From: Cognatishimia sp. F0-27
GTDB lineage: Bacteria > Pseudomonadota > Alphaproteobacteria > Rhodobacterales > Rhodobacteraceae
DNA length: 64,000 nucleotides
Direction: 5' to 3'
NCBI RefSeq assembly: GCF_020667845.1
Contig: NZ_JAFMPQ010000024.1
Coordinates: 1 to 64,000 of the forward strand
The notes beneath the pieces are model-generated. The model made no database searches. It saw only the letters and a program-made list of their open reading frames with translations, and was not told the DNA's origin. Shown piece by piece: positions 19,183-28,341 of this stretch; positions within the stretch are counted from its first letter, which is position 1, and every line of letters starts with the position of its first letter. A program made the translations under genes and the position numbers.

Positions 19183-21771
19183 TTATTTCCCGCCATCCCG
19201 AATCGCCAGTTGCGCCGCCGCGAGTCGGGCAACCGGCACGCGAAACGGAGAACAGCTGACATAATCCATACCGACGGAGCGGCAAAACGCAATGGAATCC
19301 GGGTGACCGCCGTGCTCGCCACAGATCGACAGCGTAATTCCCGGGCGTCCGGCCCGGCCACGGGCAACGCCCATCGTGACCAGTTCGCCCACGCCGTCCA
19401 CGTCCAGCGCGTGGAACGGGTCTTCGGCAAAGACCCCCTGGCTGACATAATCCGACATGAACCGCCCTGCATCGTCACGCGACAGGCCATAGGTCATCTG
19501 TGTCAGGTCGTTGGTGCCAAAGCTCAGGAAGTGGCAATGCTGGGCGATTTCCTCGGCGCGCAGGCAGGCGCGGGGCGTTTCCACCATCACGCCAAGCCGG
19601 TATTCGAGCGGCCGGCCACGCTCGGCGCGCACGGCGGCGGCAACGGCGTCGACCCGGGTCCGCAGCAGTTCCACCTCGCGCTTGGCCGAGACCAGCGGGA
19701 GCATGATCTCCGGCACGATGGGCGGGTCGTCCGCGCCGCAGGCATCGAGTGTCGCTTCGAAGATCGCGCGGGCCTGCATGTCGTAGATTTCCGGCACGGT
19801 GATGCCGAGCCGCACGCCGCGCATGCCCAGCATCGGGTTGTATTCTCCCAAGGCCGCGACCCGGTGGGTCACGTCCGAAACGGTGCGGTCGAGCGCATCG
19901 GCCAGATCGCGCAGCCCGGCGCGGTCGTTGGGAAGGAATTCGTGCAGCGGCGGGTCGAAGAGGCGAATGCACACCGGGTGACCCTTCATCAGCTGGAAGA
20001 GCTCTGTGAAATCGGCGCGTTGCATGGGCAGAAGCCGGGCGAGAGCGGCTTTGCGATCCGCGCTGGCATCGGCGAAGATCATCTCGCGCATCGGGGTCAG
20101 GCGGTCAGCCTCGAAAAACATGTGTTCGGTGCGGCACAGGCCAATGCCATCGGCGTTGAAATTGCGCGCGGTTGCGGCATCGGCGGGGGTGTCGGCATTG
20201 GCACGAATGCCGATGTCCCGCGCGTCGTCTGCCCAGGCCATCAGGGTCTGGAACTGATCGTCAAGCGCGGCTTCGACAAGGTCCGGCGCGCCGGCGAGCA
20301 CCATGCCATTGGTCCCGTCGATGGTGATTTCGTCGCCCGCGTGGAAGGTCCGGCCATCCTCGGCGATCAACAGCCCGTCGCGCATCCGGAACCCCATACG
20401 TGCGGCCCCGACGACACAGGGCAGGCCCAGCCCGCGCCCGATCACCGCGGCGTGGCTGGTGATTCCGCCCCGTTCGGTGAGCACGCCCACGGCGGCATGC
20501 ATGCCGCGGATGTCATCCGGAGAGGTTTCGCGGCGGACAAGGATGCAGGGTTCGTCGCGTGCGGCGGAGGCCTGCGCGGCGGAGGAGGAAAACACGATCC
20601 GCCCGCGCGCGGCGCCGGGGGAGGCGGCGATGCCGCGGCCGATCACGTCGCGGGCCGCGCGGGGCGCGATCTGGCGGTGCAGCAGCTCTGAAATGGCGCG
20701 CGGTTCGATCCGCATCACCGCCTCTTCGCGGCTGATGATGCCATCCTCGGCAAGCCGCACGGCGATGCGCAGTGCCGCGCGCGAGGAGCGTTCGACGCGC
20801 ACGCCGTCCAGAATATGCAACGTGCCGTTCTGGATGGTGAATTCGATCTGCATTTCCTCGCGCAGCTTGCGCCGCATCAGCTCGGCCTGCGTCTTGAGGG
20901 CGGCAAAGGCTTCGGGCGCTTCGTCCTCCAGAGAGGGGCCGCGCGGATCCCGGGTCAGAAACAGGCTGGCCTGTCCCTGTTCGAGCGCTTCGCGCCCCTG
21001 GCTCTGGCTGAGATACCGTCCGGTGATCTGGGGCAGGCCGGTTTCCGAGGAGACGAGCTGGAGCACGCCCGATCCACAATGCCCCGCGCCGATCCCGAGC
21101 GCCATTTCCTGCACCACCAGCCCAAGCCCCGCATCAACCGGCGCGCCCTTGGCCTCGCGCAGCAGTCGCGCAGTGGTGCCTTCCCAGGCGCGCGCCATGG
21201 AGCGCAGAACCGCAGAGAGCTGCGTTCCGGGGTCCTGCGGGAACGGCTCTTCGGCCTCGTCCTCGTAGGCGGACAGCGCCGCAAAGAGCGCATCACTTCC
21301 GCCGCGGGCGTCGATTTCATCGAAACTGTCGGGGTCGAGCCGTGCCACATGCACGGCATAGGCTTCGACGAAGCGCAGGTAGAGATCCGTTGCGCCTTCT
21401 TCGCCGATGCGCGCGCACAGCGTGGCATAGCGCGCGTCGTTCATGCCGATATTGAGGATCGCGCTGGGTCCGCCCCAGTCGGGATCCTCAGATGACGGGC
21501 GCACGCAAAGCAGCTTGTCGGGCTCGAACGCGGCCATGATCGCGTTGATGTCGGGCATGTCACCGGCGGCGATGGCATGAACCGTCTCGAAAGACAGCGC
21601 GACCGTGCGCGGCACCGGCAACTCCAGCCGCACCAGCCGTTGCAGACATTTCGCCCGGCCGCCATGGGTCGGCGTCGCCATGGGGGCGGTCGGCGTGATC
21701 AGTGTCACGTGGGCGTCCGTTCCGTCAGGCGCGGCAGGAACGCCGGTGTGCTGCGGTGCGGCGTGATTCAT
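19183..21771 (-). CDS. PEP/pyruvate-binding protein related to pyruvate phosphate dikinase
   Basis: 862 residues with PPDK architecture: an N-terminal ATP-grasp region, a swivelling phosphohistidine domain with catalytic His in GGITSHAAVIGRG, and a C-terminal PEP-binding barrel with GIGLCRTEHMFF, SFGTNDLTQMTYG and the cysteine loop SICGEHGGHP. The C-terminal two thirds are well conserved. The ATP-grasp segment is not: where PPDK has a Gly-rich SMPGMMDT stretch, this protein reads PSSEDPDWGGPSAILNIG. It may be a PPDK variant or a paralogue with changed nucleotide use. The start at 21771 has a poor ribosome-binding site. Confidence 0.85.
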   Translation of the reverse strand: MNHAAPQHTGVPAAPDGTDAHVTLITPTAPMATPTHGGRAKCLQRLVRLELPVPRTVALSFETVHAIAAGDMPDINAIMAAFEPDKLLCVRPSSEDPDWGGPSAILNIGMNDARYATLCARIGEEGATDLYLRFVEAYAVHVARLDPDSFDEIDARGGSDALFAALSAYEDEAEEPFPQDPGTQLSAVLRSMARAWEGTTARLLREAKGAPVDAGLGLVVQEMALGIGAGHCGSGVLQLVSSETGLPQITGRYLSQSQGREALEQGQASLFLTRDPRGPSLEDEAPEAFAALKTQAELMRRKLREEMQIEFTIQNGTLHILDGVRVERSSRAALRIAVRLAEDGIISREEAVMRIEPRAISELLHRQIAPRAARDVIGRGIAASPGAARGRIVFSSSAAQASAARDEPCILVRRETSPDDIRGMHAAVGVLTERGGITSHAAVIGRGLGLPCVVGAARMGFRMRDGLLIAEDGRTFHAGDEITIDGTNGMVLAGAPDLVEAALDDQFQTLMAWADDARDIGIRANADTPADAATARNFNADGIGLCRTEHMFFEADRLTPMREMIFADASADRKAALARLLPMQRADFTELFQLMKGHPVCIRLFDPPLHEFLPNDRAGLRDLADALDRTVSDVTHRVAALGEYNPMLGMRGVRLGITVPEIYDMQARAIFEATLDACGADDPPIVPEIMLPLVSAKREVELLRTRVDAVAAAVRAERGRPLEYRLGVMVETPRACLRAEEIAQHCHFLSFGTNDLTQMTYGLSRDDAGRFMSDYVSQGVFAEDPFHALDVDGVGELVTMGVARGRAGRPGITLSICGEHGGHPDSIAFCRSVGMDYVSCSPFRVPVARLAAAQLAIRDGGK

Positions 21772-22383
21772 GGATCAAAGCATAAAGGAGGCGCGGCATG
21801 TGACAAGGTGACGTGACGCCACGACTGTCACGATTGCTTGGCGCTGGTGCGCAAAGGCCGCGATTGATGGCAGCACCGGCGCGCGCTACGGGACGGGTGC
21901 GGGTGGGACAGAGCGCGGGGGGACCGGGATGCCGGTGGGCTGGGGCACGCCGGGATGGGAGCGGGTCGGGATGGGAGCAGGTCGGGGTTCGGCGTGCAAG
22001 CCCGGACAGGTTTTTCGCGGCCAAGCGGGCCATGCTCTGTGCGGGCGCATCACGCCCCACACGGCGCGGGGCAGGGCTTGTGGACGGTGTTGCGCGAATC
22101 GGGACAGAGCATGCGGCATGCGACGCGCCAGATGCGCCTGCGCGCGCGGCGTGCGTGTCGGGGAGCGCAGCGGGCGCAGGGCACGCATTGCGCGCGATCC
22201 GGACCGGGCGGACGCAAGGCGGGTGCAGGTCCCGCGTGTGACCCGGGCGGCGACGGGGCTATCGATCTGGCTTATGCGTTGCCATAAAAACAGTTTTCTG
22301 GACAGTCCGGGGCGCGCATGGTCCGATATGGCGCACGGGTGGCACCGCTGCACAGCGCGGCCCCAGACAGGAGAGCACAGCCC
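21772..22383. other. divergent gap upstream of the PPDK-like gene and pxpB
   Basis: 612 bases with divergent genes on each side, so promoters for both should be here. About 21925-22000 repeats a unit like GGGATGGGAGC(G/A)GGTC. The stretch at 22250-22300 is slightly richer in A/T and is the likeliest place for a pxpB promoter, but no convincing -35/-10 pair stands out. No gene is supported. Confidence 0.45.
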
Positions 22384-23133
22384 ATGACCGCGTCCGCGTC
22401 CCTTGAAGACGGCTTCCCGAGGATCGAGAATGTCGGGCTCGACGGGGTGCTTGTGCGCTTTGGCGACAGCCTCAACGAACCGGCCAACCGCGCGGCGCTT
22501 GCGTTGCGCGCGGCGCTGGAATCGGACCCGGTGGCCGGCACGCTGGAAGTCTCGACCTCGCTTGTCTCGACCTTTCTGCGGTTCGACCCGCTGGCGGTGA
22601 CGCCGGACGCGCTGGCAGAGGCTTTGCGCGCGCGGCTCATGGGGCGCGACTGGTTCGCGGCGCCCTTGCCCGAAGGCCGGCGGCGCATCCGGATCCCCAC
22701 CGTCTATGACACCGCATTTGCTCCGCAATTCGAGGAAGCCGCCGCTGAGGCGGGCGTAAGCCCCGACGCGGCACGCAAGGCGCTTTCGGAGGCGGAGGTG
22801 CGGGTGACGGCCATCGGTTTCGCGCCGGGCCAACCCTATCTCGGCACCCTGCCGGAGCGCTGGGACATTCCCCGGCAAACCGGTCTGACACCGCAGGTGC
22901 CCGCAGGAGCGCTGGTTCTGGCCATCCGGCAGTTCGTGCTGTTCTCCGTCGCAGCGCCCACCGGATGGCGGCATGTGGGCCAGACCGCGGCGACGCTTTT
23001 TGACCGCAGCCGGGACGAGCCCTTCCTGCTGCGCCCGGGTGACCTCGTGCAGTTTCCGGCTGTGGCACCTGAAACCTTTGCCAACATGCGCGCGGCGGGG
23101 CAGGACGGGATCGAAATGGAGGCCGTGTCATGA
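22384..23133 (+). CDS. pxpB: 5-oxoprolinase subunit PxpB (KipI-like)
   Basis: Subunit of the ATP-dependent 5-oxoprolinase PxpABC, which opens 5-oxoproline (pyroglutamate) to glutamate. 249 residues with the KipI/AHS1 features GFAPGQPYLGTLP, PRQTGLTPQVPAGALVLA and PTGWRHVGQT. AGGAGAG lies before ATG 22384. The stop overlaps the pxpC start (ATGA). The pxpB-pxpC-pxpA order with two four-base overlaps marks a tight operon. Confidence 0.93.
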   Translation: MTASASLEDGFPRIENVGLDGVLVRFGDSLNEPANRAALALRAALESDPVAGTLEVSTSLVSTFLRFDPLAVTPDALAEALRARLMGRDWFAAPLPEGRRRIRIPTVYDTAFAPQFEEAAAEAGVSPDAARKALSEAEVRVTAIGFAPGQPYLGTLPERWDIPRQTGLTPQVPAGALVLAIRQFVLFSVAAPTGWRHVGQTAATLFDRSRDEPFLLRPGDLVQFPAVAPETFANMRAAGQDGIEMEAVS

Positions 23134-24140
23134 GCGCGATGCTCGATGTCCTGTCATGTGGACCCGGCGTGACGGTGCAGGACCTTGGCCGCAGCGGCTA
23201 TCTTGCTCAGGGATTGTCGCGCGGCGGAGCGATGGACCGGCTCGCGCTGCATGAAGGGGCGGCCCTGCTGGGGCAGCCGGTGGGCGCGGCGCTGGAAATG
23301 GCCGGGTTCGGCGGGCGGTTCCGGGCCAACGCCCCGCTGCGGATCGCGCTGACCGGTGCGCCGATGCGCGCCAGCGTCGATGGCACAGCGCTTGTCTGGC
23401 ACGCCAGTCACAGCGTGCCGGCCGGTGCGGTGCTGGAGATCGGCGGAGCGACAGCGGGGGTCTATGGCTATCTCAGCATCGGTGGCGGTCTTGCGGAGCC
23501 CGAGATCCTCGGGTCGCAATCCGCCCATCTGACGGCGGGCCTCGGGCGTGCGCTGGCCGCTGGCGACAGTCTGGCCCTTGGCGCGGACACGGGCAAGGAA
23601 ACCGGTCTTGTGCTGGATGTTGCGCCGCGCTGGGAGGGCGGCGCGTTGCGGATCCTGCCCAGCCTTCAGACGGCGGTGTTCCCCAAAGGCGAACGCGCGC
23701 GCTTCTGTGCGGAGCGCTTCGCCCGCGACCAGCGGGGCAACCGCATGGGCGTGCGGCTTGTGCCGGAGGGCGCGGGGTTTGGCCTTGCGGCGGGGCAGAC
23801 CATCCTTTCGGAGGTAATCGTGCCCGGCGACATCCAGATCCCCGGCGACGGTTTCCCCTATATCCTGATGGCGGAATGCCAGACCACGGGCGGATATCCA
23901 CGGATCGGCACGGTGATCCCCGCCGATTTGCCGCGCGTGGCACAGACCGCGCCGGGCGTTGCGGTTTCCTTCCGATTTGTCACCCGCGAGGAGGCGCTTG
24001 CGGCGGAGGCCTCTTATCGCAACGATATCAAGGCGCTGCGCAAGCGGATGCGGCCTCTAGTGCGCGATCCGCATGATATCAGGGACCTGTTGTCCTACAC
24101 GCTGATCAGTGGCGTCACCGCCGGAAGGGAGTTGTCATGA
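23130..24140 (+). CDS. pxpC: 5-oxoprolinase subunit PxpC (KipA-like)
   Basis: Biotin-carboxylase-related AHS2 subunit of the 5-oxoprolinase complex, 336 residues. Recognisable stretches are GPGVTVQDLGRSGYLAQGLSRGGAMD near the N terminus, GNRMGVRL, and the C-terminal GGYPRIGTVIPADLPRVAQ. ATG 23130 overlaps the pxpB stop and the stop overlaps the pxpA start, so the three subunits should be made in step. Cytoplasmic. Confidence 0.93.
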   Translation: MSAMLDVLSCGPGVTVQDLGRSGYLAQGLSRGGAMDRLALHEGAALLGQPVGAALEMAGFGGRFRANAPLRIALTGAPMRASVDGTALVWHASHSVPAGAVLEIGGATAGVYGYLSIGGGLAEPEILGSQSAHLTAGLGRALAAGDSLALGADTGKETGLVLDVAPRWEGGALRILPSLQTAVFPKGERARFCAERFARDQRGNRMGVRLVPEGAGFGLAAGQTILSEVIVPGDIQIPGDGFPYILMAECQTTGGYPRIGTVIPADLPRVAQTAPGVAVSFRFVTREEALAAEASYRNDIKALRKRMRPLVRDPHDIRDLLSYTLISGVTAGRELS

Positions 24141-24916
24141 ACCGAGTGGATCTGAACGCGGATATGGGCGAAAGTTTCGGCCCCTGGGTGATGGGACAGG
24201 ACGCGGCGCTGCTCAAGGTGGTGAGTTCGGCCAACATCGCCTGTGGTTTTCACGCGGGGGACCCGGATGTGATGGCCGCGACGCTTGCCGAAGCGCGCGC
24301 CAATGGCGTTGGCATCGGCGCGCATCCCGGCTTTGCCGATCTTCAGGGTTTCGGACGCAGGCGCGTGAGCTTGCCGGAACGCTCATTGCGCCATCTGGTG
24401 CAGTATCAGCTTGGCGCGGCTCTGGGCATGGCCAGGGCGGTGGGCGCGGAGGTGCGACACCTGAAGTTGCACGGCGCGCTGGCGAATATGTGTTCCGAAG
24501 ACGAAGCCATGGCGCGCGCCTGCTACGAGGCGGCGCTGGAGGTAGCGCCCGAGATCATCATCATGGTGCTGGCCGCCACGGCCCAGCAGCGCGCGGTGGA
24601 AAACCTCGGTTGTCTCTGGGCGGGAGAGATCTTTGCCGACCGGGCCTATAATGCGGATGCGACGCTGGTGGACCGGTCCTTGCCCGGCGCGGTGATCCAT
24701 GACGCTGCCATTGCGGCACCGCGTATCGTGAAGATGGTGCAGGCGGGCGCGATCCTGCCCGAAAGCGGCGATCCGATCCCGGCGGCGATTGACACGATCT
24801 GTCTGCACGGCGACGGGGCCACCGCATTGGAGATTGCGCGCCAGACCCGCAGCGCGCTGGAAGCGGCGGGGATCGCGGTCAAGGCGTTTGAGGGTCGGCG
24901 TGGTCCGCTCGGCTGA
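24137..24916 (+). CDS. pxpA: 5-oxoprolinase subunit PxpA (LamB/YcsF family)
   Basis: Third subunit of PxpABC, 259 residues. The family signature is at the N terminus: VDLNADMGESFGPW, then ANIACGFHAGDPDVM and GIGAHPGFADLQGFGRR, with further conserved HLKLHGAL and ICLHGDGATAL. ATG 24137 overlaps the pxpC stop (ATGA) and a ribosome-binding site lies within the end of pxpC (GGAAGGGAG). Last gene of the operon. Confidence 0.93.
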   Translation: MNRVDLNADMGESFGPWVMGQDAALLKVVSSANIACGFHAGDPDVMAATLAEARANGVGIGAHPGFADLQGFGRRRVSLPERSLRHLVQYQLGAALGMARAVGAEVRHLKLHGALANMCSEDEAMARACYEAALEVAPEIIIMVLAATAQQRAVENLGCLWAGEIFADRAYNADATLVDRSLPGAVIHDAAIAAPRIVKMVQAGAILPESGDPIPAAIDTICLHGDGATALEIARQTRSALEAAGIAVKAFEGRRGPLG

Positions 24917-25403
24917 GCGAGCATGGGCCAAAGCTGAGGTGATGGTGCGGGCTCCGTGGCGAAGTCTTGACGGGCCGTGAGGCCTGCGGTGTTGCACCAT
25001 GGGGCCGTCGGGGTTGCGGGTCGTGCCGGGAGTGGGTCTCCTCGATTGCTTTGCGGTACGGGCACGCCGCGATCGCGTGCCGGGATGCGCGCCCCCGCTC
25101 GGTCTGGGATCTGCTATGCCATAACGATCTGAAATCGCTGCGGTCGTCGAACTTCCCGGATCGGCGTTTTCAGGGAAGGCAGGGACCGGATGGGATCAAG
25201 AAGAGACATCTTCGAACCGGCCGATTTCCATCCAAACCATATGGAAGCGGACGCGACCGCGGCGGGCTGCACGGCGTTTTGATTATTGAGACAGGATTGT
25301 CCGTGGAGTCGAGGCCGTCGGGGGACACGGCTTTGATCCTTGCCAACCGTGATCCTCGCCGCTGTTTCGATACTGCGTGGTCCGGGGGCGTTTCCTTGTT
25401 GGC
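24917..25403. other. gap between convergent pxpA and the barrel-protein gene
   Basis: 487 bases without a recognisable gene. From about 25100 onward the composition is less GC-rich than the flanking genes. Open frames here show no family-like features. Terminators for pxpA (+) and the minus-strand gene would be expected; I see no hairpin with a clear T-tract. Confidence 0.45.
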
Positions 25404-26048
25404 TCAGCTTCCGGAGCCGAAGCCGTAGATCAGCGAGACCGTCAGAAGGTTTGGATCGGCGTCGCCATGCTCGTAGAGCAATTCGACTGCAAGCTGGTCG
25501 TTGATCTCGTAGCTGGCGGAAAGCTCGCCCGAATGGGTCGCGTCTGGTTTCGTCTTGCCCAGCTGCAACCCGAAACTCCACGGGCCCTCGGAGGCGTAAT
25601 CGAGGCCAAGCGTCACCTCCAGCGCGCGATCTGTCAGATCGTGCTCCAACCCGAAGCTGGCGTCGAGACCGTCCGCAATGGGCGCGGACATCTCGAAGCT
25701 CGTCTTGTGCCCGTCCCAGCCCGACCGATCGAGATAGGACCGGGTGTAGCTCAGCGCGATCTCGGCCCCGCCCCGCAGATCTTCGAGCCGATAGCCGAGA
25801 ACCAAATCGAGGCTTGTCTTGTCTATCGGATCGTTGGCGAGCGAGGCAAGTTCGAGCCCGAAGCTCAGCCCGTCGCGCGACGCCTCAAACGCGGCTTCGA
25901 CGGTGTTTTCGAGATGGGAGATCTCGGGTTGCATTTGAAAGACGGTGTTGACTTGAACCGAGCCCTCGATGCCGAATTCCTCGGCCGCGGAACTTGTCGC
26001 GGCAAAGGCCGTGTAGCACAGGACCGCAAATGCTGCATTTAGGCGCAT
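25404..26048 (-). CDS. predicted outer-membrane beta-barrel protein
   Basis: 214 residues with a signal peptide (MRLNAAFAVLCYTAFAATSSAA). The mature part alternates polar and hydrophobic residues in repeated strands such as SFGLELASL, SLDLVLGYRLEDL, GGAEIALSYTRS, ALEVTLGLDYAS, PWSFGLQLGKT and GELSASYEI, ending in TVSLIYGFGSGS. This is the pattern of a small beta-barrel of about eight to ten strands, or a porin-like surface protein. Specific function unknown. It lies downstream of the RTX gene on the same strand, behind a terminator, so it is probably transcribed separately. Confidence 0.72.
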   Translation of the reverse strand: MRLNAAFAVLCYTAFAATSSAAEEFGIEGSVQVNTVFQMQPEISHLENTVEAAFEASRDGLSFGLELASLANDPIDKTSLDLVLGYRLEDLRGGAEIALSYTRSYLDRSGWDGHKTSFEMSAPIADGLDASFGLEHDLTDRALEVTLGLDYASEGPWSFGLQLGKTKPDATHSGELSASYEINDQLAVELLYEHGDADPNLLTVSLIYGFGSGS

Positions 26049-26241
26049 GGGCAAACCCTTGATGGAAAACGACGGGGCAGCGCGCCACCCCGGTGCGTCG
26101 TGATGAGAGCAGGTCGCGGCGTTCGCGGCAAGCGCTACCGACCCGAGCGGCAAGAAAGGGTGCGCGTTGTGCCCGGCCTGCACAAGCCATGGCACCGCCC
26201 GATTGCGCCGATGGCAGCCGAGCACCGGCCAACCCAACGAA

Positions 26242-26269
26242 ACACCGCCCGTCTCGCAACGGGCGGTGT
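26242..26269 (-). terminator. rho-independent-type terminator of the first RTX gene
   Basis: An 11-bp perfect stem (ACACCGCCCGT with ACGGGCGGTGT) closes a 6-base loop, 20 bases past the stop of the RTX gene on the minus strand. Read on that strand it is followed by TTCGTTGGGTT, a weak T-rich tail. Confidence 0.7.
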
Positions 26270-26289
26270 CTTGTTTGGGGCAAGGCGGA

Positions 26290-27915
26290 TCAGGCGAAGA
26301 TGAAGTCGATATCCGAGGCGGTGATCCGGGTGCCTTCGTCGAAGATGGCGGTGAGCGTCGGGCCCTGTTCGTCCGCCAGGTCGGTGTCCACATAGACCTT
26401 GTCGTCCCAGAAGATCACCCGGTCGTCGTGGTCCCGCATGGCGAGCGCTTCGTCGAGGGTGGCCGCCGCGCTGGCGTCGAGGAAGGCGTTGTCGGGGTTG
26501 GCAACGGCGGCGGTGTCCCCATCGGTGATCTTGAAGCGGAGCGTGTCTTCACCGCTCAAGAAGTCTGCGATCTCGTCCGGGGTGGCGAAGGTGTTCTCGT
26601 CAACCGTCTGGCGCGGGGCGCCGTGGAAGCTGTGCAGGAGGTTGAGGATGGCCTGAAGTCCCTGGATCTCAGCCGGATGAACCTCGACGGTTTCGAGATC
26701 GAACGTGTCCGCGCCAGCCCCACCGCGCAACTCGTCCGAACCGGTGCCGCCTTCGAGCGTGTCGTCACCTGCGCCGCCGGTCAGGATATCGTTGCCTGCG
26801 CCGCCTTTCAGCACGTCGCTGAAGTCGCTCCCGGCGAGGTAGTCGGAGCCACCTTTGCCGTCGACCTCGTAGGCATTGACCGGGGCCTTGTCGAGGAGAT
26901 GCAGGCCCACGTAGTCATCGGAGTTGGTGGTCTGAATTTCCGAAAACTCGGTCTTGTTCTCGGGTGTCTTGGCGACTCCGCCGGTCAGTTCGGACAGGTC
27001 CTCCGCAAGTGCCCGGACCGAGCCGGGGCCGTAGCCGAAGCCGGCCTCGTTCACGGCGAAATCCTCGATCTTGGCGGCGACCGTGCGGGCCAGCGCCTGC
27101 TGGTCCCAATCATTGTTCGAGATGTCGTAGCTGCGGCCGTCGATGGTGACATTGGTGTCGATCGGCATGCGGAAGAGGCCGCTGTCGTTGACGCGGACGG
27201 CGGCGCCGCCGAAGAGATCCGCGACCGCGGCATCGACCACCGCGCTGTCGAGGTTCGAGTCGATTCGGATCTCAGTGTGATAGGTCGGGTTGGCGACAAG
27301 CCCGTAGAACCACATGCCGAGGGAAACGAAAGCGTTCGAGGTGAGGTCGGGCTCCGTATCTCGGACAGAGACCGACACGTCGGTCGCCTCGCGGAAGGCG
27401 GCTTCGGAGCGCTCAAGCGTCGCGACCACCTGTTCGAGCGAGTCTTGAACCGACTTGCGGCGGTGTCCGCCATGGTCGACCATGCCTTCCTGCAGCAGGT
27501 CGGCGGAGGCCAGTTGCGTGACGGTTGAATGGATCATCGCAGCCGTGGCCGCCTCGATGACGCCGGGCGTGGCGTTCGGGTCATTGTAGATGCCGTCCAC
27601 GAGACCCACGATATTTGTCATGCCGGCATCGGCCTGGTTGGCGATGTAGCGGGCGTTGTTCTGAACGTCGGGGTAGTTTTCCAGCTGGTTTGCGGCGTTG
27701 CGGCTTTCGTTGCTGGCTTCAATCACACGGTAGAGGAGCCCCTGTTCGTTCTGGCTCTCAAGCAGAGAGTTGATCTGGTTGCCGAGTGCCGTGATGTCCT
27801 CGCGGCCATCGGGCGGAAAGATCACATCGAGGATGCTGTCTGCGTTGATGCCTTCGTTCATGGCCTGGCGGGCGAAGGTGGCGAGGGAGATGGTGGTGGA
27901 GAGGGTGCCGAGCAT
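26290..27915 (-). CDS. RTX-type calcium-binding protein with a unique helical N-terminal region
   Basis: 541 residues with no signal peptide. Residues 1 to about 340 are an unrecognised, mostly helical region (for example NQINSLLESQNEQGLLYRVIEA). At about 360-415 come nonapeptide RTX repeats (GGAGNDILTGGAGDDTLEGG and neighbours) that fold into a calcium-bound beta-roll. The C terminus ends ASDIDFIFA, an acidic/hydrophobic tail like type I secretion substrates. Export by a type I system is therefore likely, but no such exporter is in the window. Two palindromes lie upstream and a two-component regulator gene is the upstream neighbour. Confidence 0.85.
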   Translation of the reverse strand: MLGTLSTTISLATFARQAMNEGINADSILDVIFPPDGREDITALGNQINSLLESQNEQGLLYRVIEASNESRNAANQLENYPDVQNNARYIANQADAGMTNIVGLVDGIYNDPNATPGVIEAATAAMIHSTVTQLASADLLQEGMVDHGGHRRKSVQDSLEQVVATLERSEAAFREATDVSVSVRDTEPDLTSNAFVSLGMWFYGLVANPTYHTEIRIDSNLDSAVVDAAVADLFGGAAVRVNDSGLFRMPIDTNVTIDGRSYDISNNDWDQQALARTVAAKIEDFAVNEAGFGYGPGSVRALAEDLSELTGGVAKTPENKTEFSEIQTTNSDDYVGLHLLDKAPVNAYEVDGKGGSDYLAGSDFSDVLKGGAGNDILTGGAGDDTLEGGTGSDELRGGAGADTFDLETVEVHPAEIQGLQAILNLLHSFHGAPRQTVDENTFATPDEIADFLSGEDTLRFKITDGDTAAVANPDNAFLDASAAATLDEALAMRDHDDRVIFWDDKVYVDTDLADEQGPTLTAIFDEGTRITASDIDFIFA

Positions 27916-28011
27916 GGGGCTGATCCTTTGTCTGGGTTGCGCCGGATTTGTCCGGCGGGCTTGTCTTGATTGCCTGAGACAAAGCTACCGAGAGATGCGG
28001 GCTCAGCGTTA

Positions 28012-28027
28012 TGAGGGAAATCCCTCA
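28012..28027. promoter_or_regulatory. palindrome, candidate operator for the RTX gene
   Basis: TGAGGGA-AA-TCCCTCA is a perfect 7-bp inverted repeat with a two-base centre, 97 to 112 bases upstream of the RTX start codon. It lies eight bases from a second palindrome. The adjacent NarL/LuxR-type response regulator is a candidate ligand; that is inference. Confidence 0.45.
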
Positions 28028-28035
28028 ATTGGGTT

Positions 28036-28050
28036 TGCTACGCCGTAGCA
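28036..28050. promoter_or_regulatory. palindrome, candidate operator for the RTX gene
   Basis: TGCTACG-C-CGTAGCA is a perfect 7-bp inverted repeat around a single base, 121 to 135 bases upstream of the RTX start. It is paired with the palindrome at 28012-28027 but differs in sequence, so two different proteins could bind. Confidence 0.45.
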
Positions 28051-28341
28051 TTCTTCTAGAGCGCTGAAATTATGATGGTTTTGCGAACTTCTTGGGTGTG
28101 GGAGGGCCTTGGGTGGAGCCAAGAAACCTCGTTTTTTGGCGTCGTGGGTTATCAAAAGCCGAGGCGCAGTGAGCTGTGACGGACCGGCATGCATCGACTG
28201 GCACGGCCACGGAGGGTCGCGCGCTGTTGGTTTCGGCGGCGTTGGTCTGGGCGCTCGCGGTTTGAGCCATGTTGGTCTGAGCGCCGGCTGGAAAGGCCCC
28301 GACCGGCGTCACATGCACTGATCGGCCGCGCGCGGCCCGCG

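Larger units (their letters stand above)
27916..28341. other. upstream region of the RTX gene, partly A/T-rich
   Basis: 426 bases between the response-regulator gene and the first RTX gene, both on the minus strand. It is one of the more A/T-rich places nearby (28020-28140) and holds the two palindromes listed separately. Likely contents are the RTX promoter and the response-regulator 3' end. No gene is supported. Confidence 0.55.
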
